A stretch of 12,474 nt of DNA from Spirochaeta sp. UBA2779 (GTDB taxonomy: Bacteria; Spirochaetota; Spirochaetia; DSM-2461). This document shows, one piece after another, positions 1 through 5,873 of the stretch. The position numbers and the translations under genes are program-made. The stretch lies in the NCBI GenBank assembly GCA_002352375.1, contig DEIH01000271.1, forward strand, positions 1-12,474, written 5' to 3'. A model generated the notes under the pieces. That model was given only the letters and a program-made list of their open reading frames with translations, made no database searches and was not told the DNA's origin. Every line of letters starts with the position of its first letter. Position 1 is the stretch's first letter.

Positions 1-1
1 T

Positions 2-154
2 GTTGACGGTCAGGAATCTTTTCCCCTGGAAGAGGGTGATGCTGTGAGTATTACAGGCAGAGCCGGAGGTGTACAGGTGATTAAATCCGATCGACGGGTT
101 TTTTATGAAGTTGTTCGAACCAAGCTGGGCTGGTCGGGAGGCCCTCATGCTTGA
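2..154 (+). CDS. nadK: NAD kinase, C-terminal end (partial)
   Basis: Only the last 50 codons are in the window, read from position 2 to a TGA at 152-154. NAD kinase phosphorylates NAD to NADP in the cytoplasm. The visible tail has the family's usual ending: a VDGQ strand, a phenylalanine-proline-leucine turn, a GD-V-I strand, and a closing FYEVVRTKLGW helix that matches the conserved FY..LR.KL.W end of bacterial NAD kinases. The catalytic GGDG motif lies upstream and cannot be checked. The stop codon overlaps the recN start by 8 bp, so the two are co-transcribed. NadK-recN adjacency is a common bacterial arrangement. The call rests on a short tail but the pattern is distinctive. Confidence 0.82.
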   Translation, partial: VDGQESFPLEEGDAVSITGRAGGVQVIKSDRRVFYEVVRTKLGWSGGPHA

Positions 155-1850
155 GGAACTCAATATACGGAACTATGCCCTCATCGATGAGGTTTCTGTT
201 CATTTCAAACCTGGTTTCAACGTTCTTTCCGGTGAAACGGGTACCGGCAAATCAATCCTGATCGATGCACTTTCACTGGCTCTGGGTGCCAAAGGCCGTG
301 GGGAGAGCATACGGGAAGGTGCTCTCGAAGCGGAAGTAACGGCTACCATACGGGTTTCATCCAGCCCTGAATTATCTGATTGGATTGATAAATACGGTAT
401 TGAGCCGGAAGATGGAGCTCTGCTGATACGCCGGACACTAAAGCGGAACGGCCGTGGTTCGGCCAGTGTCCAGGCAGTTCCAGTAACCCGGGGTGCCCTG
501 GCTGAGCTGTCGGATGCCCTGGTGGATATTCATGGACAGCACGAACATCAGTCTCTTTTCAAAGTTGCCGTTCACAGGAAACTACTGGATCGTTTCGCCG
601 GTATTGAAGGACGTGTACAGAACTTCACTGCACTTTTTTCAAGACTTTCGGAAATGGGAAAACAGCTTGAGGAGCTCGACCGGGAGGATGCCCAAATGGC
701 CCGGGAAGCTGAATTCCTGCGTTTTGCAGTGGATGAAATCGATTCTGCCAAGTTGACTGATGGAGAAGAAGAAGCACTGGAAGAGCGGCAGAAGATTCTC
801 TCAGGGTATGAAGAGCTGGCAGGTAATCTTGAAAAAATACTTGATGTATCAGCTGAAGCACGCAACGGTGCATTAAGCGGATTACGGAATGCCAGAGAGA
901 TACTGAATAAAACCCTCGGTATCGATTCCTCACTTACGGAGATTCTTCAGCGTTTGGACAGTGCCTTTTTTGAAATTGAAGATATTATTGATGAAGTGAG
1001 AAAAAGACGGGACAGCGCAGAATACGACCCAGCGGAACTTGAGGGGATTGATGAGCGGCTGGCCCGGATTAGTATGCTGGAAAAAAAATACGGTGCTCTG
1101 AGTGTGTCAGAAGTGATGGCGTATGCCTCACAGGCCCGGATACGTCTGGAAGGATTTGATACCCGGGATGAACAACGCCGTGAATTATCCGCAGAACGGG
1201 ATGCCGTGCAGGCTGAAGTAGTAACTGAAGCAGCTGCTATCAGCCGGATTCGCCGGGAATCTTCGGGTCTTCTTCAGGAAAAAACTGAAAATCATCTGCA
1301 TGTACTGGGGATGGCGGATGCCAGATTCAAGGTGGAGTTGGAAGGGAAACGAAGCAGTGAAGGACGGTCTGTGATAGGTCCCTACGGATGTGATGTGGTT
1401 GAGTTTCTTTTATCGGCGAACAGGGGCGAATCACCTCAATCTTTGAAATCAGTTGCTTCCGGTGGTGAATTATCCCGGGTGATGCTGGCAATAAAAACAT
1501 CTTTAAGCGAGTCAGATACAATACAGACAATGATTTTTGATGAAGTGGATACGGGTATCGGCGGAGAGGTGGCCCGTTCGGTGGGTGAACATCTTCATGG
1601 ATTGTCGTTATCCAAGCAAGTCTTTTGTATCACACATCTTGCGTCCATCGCTGTCTTCGCCGATAATCACTTGCAGGTAAACAAAAATTCTCTGGATGGA
1701 AGAACTGTTACCAGAGTTCAGAATGTTGACGGTGATTTGCGGGTTCGTGAGATAGCCCGGATGCTGGCAGGAGACGGTGATAATGCCGAATCCCTGATTT
1801 ATGCAGCCCGGTTACTTGAAGAAAGGGAGCACTTGATTGGCGAAGGTTAA
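147..1850 (+). CDS. recN: DNA repair protein RecN
   Basis: RecN is an SMC-like cytoplasmic ATPase that gathers at double-strand breaks and helps recombinational repair. The 567-aa product is of normal family length. From the start I chose, the Walker A motif GETGTGKS is at residues 29-36 and the RecN-specific DIHGQHEHQS Q-loop is at 127-136. The ABC signature SGGE is at 438-441, Walker B MIFDE at 462-466, and the switch histidine in ITHL at 495-498. The middle third (about 165-390) is charged and heptad-like, as expected for the coiled coil. An in-frame ATG at 105 would add 14 residues that lie inside the nadK coding sequence. The ATG at 147 gives the canonical MLEELNIRNYALI start and has GGGAG at 136-140, six bases upstream. 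The end overlaps the next gene by 14 bp. All ATPase motifs are intact. Confidence 0.97.
   Translation: MLEELNIRNYALIDEVSVHFKPGFNVLSGETGTGKSILIDALSLALGAKGRGESIREGALEAEVTATIRVSSSPELSDWIDKYGIEPEDGALLIRRTLKRNGRGSASVQAVPVTRGALAELSDALVDIHGQHEHQSLFKVAVHRKLLDRFAGIEGRVQNFTALFSRLSEMGKQLEELDREDAQMAREAEFLRFAVDEIDSAKLTDGEEEALEERQKILSGYEELAGNLEKILDVSAEARNGALSGLRNAREILNKTLGIDSSLTEILQRLDSAFFEIEDIIDEVRKRRDSAEYDPAELEGIDERLARISMLEKKYGALSVSEVMAYASQARIRLEGFDTRDEQRRELSAERDAVQAEVVTEAAAISRIRRESSGLLQEKTENHLHVLGMADARFKVELEGKRSSEGRSVIGPYGCDVVEFLLSANRGESPQSLKSVASGGELSRVMLAIKTSLSESDTIQTMIFDEVDTGIGGEVARSVGEHLHGLSLSKQVFCITHLASIAVFADNHLQVNKNSLDGRTVTRVQNVDGDLRVREIARMLAGDGDNAESLIYAARLLEEREHLIGEG
1825..1829 (+). promoter_or_regulatory. 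Ribosome binding site within recN for the downstream gene
   Basis: GGGAG preceded by AAA lies inside the last codons of recN, seven bases before a TTG at 1837. It supports TTG as the start of the following gene, since the next in-frame ATG is far downstream and has no comparable site. Confidence 0.6.
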
Positions 1851-2673
1851 AGAAGAAGCAAAAAAGAAATACTTCGAACGCATTGCTCCATATCGAAAAA
1901 GCATAACAGAATTGAAGGATAAAGAACACCGGATAGAAGCTGTTCTCAAAGGGCATAACGCCGGAGATCCTTATAAACGTCTTTCTTTGACTGAAGATAA
2001 CCTTACCGCGGCATCCTACCATCTTGTTATGAATTCTTTATCAGTTTCCCTCTTGGGAGTAAAAAACGAAAGTGCTTTGAATGATGCTAAAAAATCCTGC
2101 TCCCTCGCCATTATTCAGTTGGAGAACGTGTTTACCGCCCTGATAAATGTTCCTTTCAGTGATTATGAAGATTATCTTAAAGCAACCCTTTCATTTAATG
2201 AGATGAAGCGTTACGACCTTGTACGTAAGACTGGTTTGGCTCTTTCCATGGTTAAAATCGGTTATGGAGAGAACTCAAAATGGAAGTGGCCTATGGTGGA
2301 ACTGGATGCCCGTCTAGCTGCGATTGCAAAAAACTGTCTGGATTTAAAAACTCTGGTACAGGGCATGGACCCCCGGAATGAGGGCTACCGTGAGCGTATT
2401 GAGTTCTTTAACCTCACACGCAAAATGCTTCAAAGTGCTGCAGACGATTACAGGTTGAAGTACGAGGTGGCAACAAAGCGTGCTGATGATTTCAGGAAGG
2501 CTATCAGCTATCTGGGAGCCCTTAAGCGTCTCTCAATGATGCTGGGACGTCAGAATGAAGCGATAAATTTAAAAAGAAAAATAGAAATATGGAAGAAGAA
2601 AATGGATTCTGACCATAAAAACCGTGAAGATGCTTCCCGAATCAGCCGTGTCGACGGTATGAATAAAAACTAA
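1837..2673 (+). CDS. Conserved-looking helical protein of unknown function, recN operon
   Basis: I do not recognise this 278-aa protein. It starts at TTG (GGGAG seven bases upstream), within the last 14 bp of recN, so its translation is probably coupled to recN. It has no signal peptide or membrane segment and should be cytoplasmic. It is lysine/arginine rich at both ends. The composition is mostly helical: the first 50 residues and residues about 190-265 are rich in charged heptad-like stretches that could form coiled coils. The centre (about 60-170) has hydrophobic helices and a WKWP motif near residue 147. No catalytic motif is visible. Operon position suggests, but does not show, a link to DNA repair or NADP supply. 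It ends tail-to-tail with cdd, overlapping by 4 bp. Confidence 0.8.
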   Translation: MAKVKEEAKKKYFERIAPYRKSITELKDKEHRIEAVLKGHNAGDPYKRLSLTEDNLTAASYHLVMNSLSVSLLGVKNESALNDAKKSCSLAIIQLENVFTALINVPFSDYEDYLKATLSFNEMKRYDLVRKTGLALSMVKIGYGENSKWKWPMVELDARLAAIAKNCLDLKTLVQGMDPRNEGYRERIEFFNLTRKMLQSAADDYRLKYEVATKRADDFRKAISYLGALKRLSMMLGRQNEAINLKRKIEIWKKKMDSDHKNREDASRISRVDGMNKN

Positions 2674-3077
2674 GATTTTTTTTCTGCCATGTCCATCAGG
2701 GAATTTGCAGGATATAGTTCTCCCACCGATGAAGTTATAAAGCCACCGTTTCCATTATCGTAATATACCGGAGTATCTGCCGGGCAGAATTCGGATATAA
2801 CCTGTCGGCAAGCACCGCAGGGGGGAAGGGGTTCCCACGCATCCGGACCTGCTATAGCGATGCCTTTGATATCTTTTTTCCCCTGATTTACAGCGGTGAA
2901 AATGGCGGTTCGCTCCGCACAGTTGGAAAGGCCGAAAGACCTGTTTTCGACATTAACTCCGGTAATTACAGTTCCGTCTGCCATCTGCAGTGCAGCCCCC
3001 ACTCTGAATTTTGAATATGGTGCATAGGCATTCTCTGCAGCTTTAGTGGCTTCTTTCATCAATTCTTCAGCATTCAT
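2670..3077 (-). CDS. cdd: Cytidine deaminase
   Basis: This enzyme deaminates cytidine and deoxycytidine to uridine and deoxyuridine in pyrimidine salvage, in the cytoplasm. At 135 aa it is the short, tetrameric-type cytidine deaminase. The substrate-binding NVEN is at residues 42-45. The zinc site is complete: C53 and catalytic E55 in NCAER, then C87 and C90 in PPCGACRQ. The N-terminal AYAPYSKFRVGAAL stretch (about 17-30) is also typical of the family. Start ATG is supported by AAGGAG on the minus strand (3087-3092) nine bases upstream. The last four bases overlap the end of the convergent unknown gene. It appears to be a single-gene unit. Confidence 0.96.
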   Translation of the reverse strand: MNAEELMKEATKAAENAYAPYSKFRVGAALQMADGTVITGVNVENRSFGLSNCAERTAIFTAVNQGKKDIKGIAIAGPDAWEPLPPCGACRQVISEFCPADTPVYYDNGNGGFITSSVGELYPANSLMDMAEKKS

Positions 3078-3097
3078 ACCATCTATCTCCTTAATAT

Positions 3098-3127
3098 TTG
3101 ACCTCGTTGCCGGCTATCGTATAGGAT
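3098..3127 (+). promoter_or_regulatory. Sigma-70-type promoter for the propeller/pseudo-LytM operon
   Basis: TTGACC at 3098-3103 is separated by 18 bp from TAGGAT at 3122-3127. The -10 covers the ATG at 3126, so a transcript from here would begin near 3134 and could not use that ATG. The same hexamer architecture occurs before the DUF4912 gene. Prediction only. Confidence 0.5.
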
Positions 3128-3129
3128 GG

Positions 3130-3157
3130 ATTATCCACGGGAGAAGGGAGGTGTCCA
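3130..3157 (-). promoter_or_regulatory. Possible cdd promoter on the minus strand
   Basis: On the minus strand, TGGACA (plus 3152-3157) is followed after 16 bp by GATAAT (plus 3130-3135), 5/6 matches to consensus in each hexamer. It would start transcription near 3123, roughly 45 bases upstream of the cdd ATG. It lies next to and partly downstream of the opposing + strand promoter, so the two may interfere. Confidence 0.4.
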
Positions 3158-3164
3158 TCCACGT

Positions 3165-4214
3165 ATGAATCAACGGGGTGTCTTCCTCATCGGCTTAATA
3201 CTGATAACTGTTTATTACTTTCTTTTCCCCCGGGGTTCGGGTAAGGAAATCATTGTCTCACCTGAATCACTGACAATCCTGGAGCAAATCGACTCTACGG
3301 TATCACCTTCTTCCATTCCGGTTTCAGTGGTTCGCAGTGGAAGTACTACCGGATACCTTAATTCCAAGCATGAATTATTTACCCTTTTTCGGGCTGAGAG
3401 AATGGCTGCAGATCGGCACTGGATAGCCGTTTCTGTGGATGATGGTTTATCTCTTATGGAACCAGACGGCCGGCTTATCAGCCGAATCCAGGATTCAGGA
3501 TATCCGATTTCCCGAAATGGTCAATTGTTTCTTTATCGAAATGATTTCGGAATCCTTTCAAAAATCAACCCTCAAAATGGAAGATATCTATGGAGTACGG
3601 AGTATATTTCTGCGATTACAGTTCTTGACGCTATTCCGGGTAAAACTCTGGTTGGATTGCTGGATGGACGGATTGAACTGATTGATGATTCGGGGAATGT
3701 TCTTTTAACGTATCGCCCGGGAGGCAGCCGTGTAGAAGCTGTTTACGGCGTAGCCTTATCCGATGACGGATCGAAAATAGCCTTGATAAGCGGTTTGGAT
3801 CCCCAGAGGTTTGTATTGCTGGAAGAAAGAAAGAACGGTTACAGACCTGTTGCACATCATGATACAGAGACTGATTTCCGCCGTCTGGTTTCAATAGATT
3901 TTATCCGGCACGATGGACAGGTTCTGTATGAAAATAATGGATTTATAAACTCTGTAAATCTGAATGGATATGGGATTCATCCTTTGAAACTTTCCGGGCG
4001 ACTGATAAATGTTATCGATAATCCTGTAAATAATACACTGCTTCTTTTTAGCAAAGATGACGGGAAAGATTCGATGAAAATACTCACTCGGCAGGATAGA
4101 ACACTATTTGAAAGCCCCTTACCATCGGATACAGCTGAAATTGTCAGAGACAGGGATTATTCTCTGATCGTTACCGGAAACAGTATCGCGGTTCTGGAGT
4201 TCTCAGTTCGATGA
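3165..4214 (+). CDS. Membrane-anchored beta-propeller-like protein
   Basis: I do not recognise a named family. From ATG 3165 the product is 349 aa. Residues about 6-21 form one hydrophobic segment after a short positively charged tip (MNQR), so this is a signal anchor with the body outside the inner membrane. The rest is beta-rich with repeated strand-turn-strand units and DG/NG turns. Blade-like units lie at about 86-108 (SVDDGLSLMEPDG), 118-147 (ending GRYLWSTEY), 159-184 (LLDGRIELIDDSG) and 193-219 (LSDDGSKIAL). These resemble PQQ/WD-type propellers, which mostly serve as binding scaffolds. I reject ATG 3126 because it sits in the predicted -10 box. ATG 3165 has AAGGGAGG at 3144-3151, a rather long 13-base spacing. 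Its stop overlaps the next start (ATGA at 4211). Confidence 0.75.
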   Translation: MNQRGVFLIGLILITVYYFLFPRGSGKEIIVSPESLTILEQIDSTVSPSSIPVSVVRSGSTTGYLNSKHELFTLFRAERMAADRHWIAVSVDDGLSLMEPDGRLISRIQDSGYPISRNGQLFLYRNDFGILSKINPQNGRYLWSTEYISAITVLDAIPGKTLVGLLDGRIELIDDSGNVLLTYRPGGSRVEAVYGVALSDDGSKIALISGLDPQRFVLLEERKNGYRPVAHHDTETDFRRLVSIDFIRHDGQVLYENNGFINSVNLNGYGIHPLKLSGRLINVIDNPVNNTLLLFSKDDGKDSMKILTRQDRTLFESPLPSDTAEIVRDRDYSLIVTGNSIAVLEFSVR

Positions 4215-5020
4215 ATAAAGTTCTTCATTATTTTCTTATTTTTTCTACACTGTCTGTTATCGCATTTACTGTAGATGCCAGGGAATGGCCGGATAATTCT
4301 TCATTTGTTAGGGAGCCTTTCGGGGCTGCAGAAGACGGGTATTTCAGCCATGGTTTGTCCTTTATATCAGAAGGGCAGAGAATAACCTCCTGGAGCGGGG
4401 GAGAAGTTATCTGGACATCTGATTCCGGTGATGGTCTTCTTGTAGTGGAGCATGAGGACGGGTTCAGATCTTCTTACAGCGGTATAGAAAAGAGGCCTGA
4501 TCTGAACCGAATCGTTACCCGGGGGGAGTGGTTGGGTTATGCCGGGGGGGACTCTTGGCTATTTGAGATAATTGATATCGAACAATCCCGTATTGTAGAT
4601 CCAATAGCACTTCTTCCTTCCAGAAATAATTTAAGTTCAGTTCCTGTGGGTAGTGTTGAGATGGTAAACGGGAGCAGACATCTTGAACTTATTGGTGAGG
4701 CAGAGCTGCCTCCAGGGCGCTGGACTGTTGTTGTTTCTGATTTTCTTTCTTCCGGGGAAGATGCCATACCTGTTGAAGTCTCTCTGTTCTGGGTTGGAGA
4801 AAGGATCGGGAGCCTTCGTTTTGATGCTCTAGAGGAGAGTGACAACGGTATTGTTCTGGAAACTCCGGAACCCTTTCTCTTTGGTCATGTCTACAATCCG
4901 GATGGACAGCTATGGTTTCCCGATGTTCTTTTAAATGCTGGGAAGGGCACTTTGGAGCTGCGGATACGTGATGAAATCGGTAGGGTGGTGTCCCGTTCAT
5001 GGAAGTTGACAATTCGATGA
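4211..5020 (+). CDS. Secreted degenerate M23/LytM-like protein
   Basis: This 269-aa protein has a signal peptide (hydrophobic core about 6-20, likely cut after VDA at 21-23) and no lipobox cysteine, so it should be periplasmic. Residues about 35-135 follow the M23 (LytM) endopeptidase layout in order: PFG, then SHGLSF where the family has H-x-GID, then GLLVVEHEDG, YSGI in place of YxHL, a V-x-x-GE-LGYAGG turn, WLFEI in place of HLHFE, and VDP at 129-131. Only H47 remains of the zinc and catalytic residues. The aspartate ligand is S50, and the HxH histidines correspond to S115 and L117. It is therefore probably non-catalytic, perhaps a regulator or scaffold, as known for degenerate LytM factors such as EnvC. 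Residues about 150-269 are a beta-rich, possibly Ig-like domain. The assignment is by eye and needs a profile search. Confidence 0.72.
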   Translation: MNKVLHYFLIFSTLSVIAFTVDAREWPDNSSFVREPFGAAEDGYFSHGLSFISEGQRITSWSGGEVIWTSDSGDGLLVVEHEDGFRSSYSGIEKRPDLNRIVTRGEWLGYAGGDSWLFEIIDIEQSRIVDPIALLPSRNNLSSVPVGSVEMVNGSRHLELIGEAELPPGRWTVVVSDFLSSGEDAIPVEVSLFWVGERIGSLRFDALEESDNGIVLETPEPFLFGHVYNPDGQLWFPDVLLNAGKGTLELRIRDEIGRVVSRSWKLTIR

Positions 5021-5865
5021 GAACATATTCGAAGATTCCAGGGGACAGTGAAAAATCACGTCTGATAAATTGTCCCGTTTGCGGAGGTGTACAGTTTCGA
5101 CGTAAGTGGGAGATTGAAGGTGCCTCTTATGTGTCCTGTTCTGACTGCCGGCTGATTCTGCAGAACCCACAACCGTTGCCTGGGGATTTAAAAGCCCGTT
5201 ACGACTCGGAATACTTTGATTATGAAATAAAGAATGAAGAATCGTTCTTCAAACTGATGATGCTGGGGCTGAAAGATGCCGACTTTTTTGAAAAAATAGT
5301 TCCCACTCTGCCGGCTCAGCGCAAAATCCTTGATATCGGTTGTGCCACCGGACGCCTTCTGAAACACTTTAAACTGGCCGGTTGGGAAACAGCCGGAGTG
5401 GAACTCTGTGCTGAGTCTGTTGATTTTGGGAATCGTGAGTATGGGGTGAATATCCGGGCAATAACCTTGGAAAATGCCGATTTTTCTGATTCTGAGTTTT
5501 CTTTTGTACATGCATCCCATTTAATTGAGCATGTAAGCGATCCATCGGCCTTTGTTGCAAAAGTGGTAAAGGTGCTGCAGCCCGGCGGGGTATTTGTCTG
5601 TGTTACCCCTTCCTTCGACGGCTTTCAGGCCCGGTTGTACGGTTCATCCTGGCGTTCTGCCATCCCGGATCATGTAACATTATTCAGTAAATCCACTTTA
5701 AAGCGGCTGCTTAATAACTTCGGACTGGAAGTGGAGCTGGTACGGACATGGGGTGGACTTGCAGTAGGTTCGGTTCCGGGATGGATAAAAAAAATTGCTG
5801 ATGTGCTGGCGAAGAAATGGAATCTTGGTGATGTTGTGCTGATGGTTGCCCGTAAACCACTTTAG
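5017..5865 (+). CDS. Class I SAM-dependent methyltransferase with N-terminal zinc knuckle
   Basis: The 282-aa product has an N-terminal CPVC (C19, C22) and CSDC (C41, C44) pair that should bind one zinc, followed by the LQNPQPLPGDL linker common in Methyltransf_23-type proteins. The Rossmann methyltransferase core follows: motif I ILDIGCATG at 104-112, acidic E129 in GVEL for the ribose, HLIEHVSDP at 168-176, and LQPGGVFVCVTP at 187-198. The substrate cannot be read from sequence. Relatives with this zinc-knuckle layout are often found among envelope-glycan and small-molecule modification genes. Start ATG 5017 forms an ATGA overlap with the upstream stop and has GGAAG 11 bases upstream. ATG 4999 is an alternative that adds six residues. 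There is no signal peptide, so it is cytoplasmic. It ends 8 bp from the convergent GH57 gene. Confidence 0.9.
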   Translation: MRTYSKIPGDSEKSRLINCPVCGGVQFRRKWEIEGASYVSCSDCRLILQNPQPLPGDLKARYDSEYFDYEIKNEESFFKLMMLGLKDADFFEKIVPTLPAQRKILDIGCATGRLLKHFKLAGWETAGVELCAESVDFGNREYGVNIRAITLENADFSDSEFSFVHASHLIEHVSDPSAFVAKVVKVLQPGGVFVCVTPSFDGFQARLYGSSWRSAIPDHVTLFSKSTLKRLLNNFGLEVELVRTWGGLAVGSVPGWIKKIADVLAKKWNLGDVVLMVARKPL

Positions 5866-5873
5866 AACAAAAC

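Noticed and set aside
105..146. N-terminal extension of RecN from ATG 105
   Set aside because: These bases are NAD kinase codons in another frame; ATG 147 has a good ribosome site and gives the canonical RecN start.
2676..2683. Run of eight T near the recN operon/cdd junction as an intrinsic terminator
   Set aside because: The only nearby hairpin (CCGT...ACGG just upstream) has a 4-bp stem and is about 13 bases away, so it is not a convincing terminator. The T run is also lysine codons of cdd on the other strand.
3126..3164. Longer form of the propeller-like protein from ATG 3126
   Set aside because: The ATG lies in the predicted -10 box and has no ribosome site, and the extension would put charged residues before the signal anchor.
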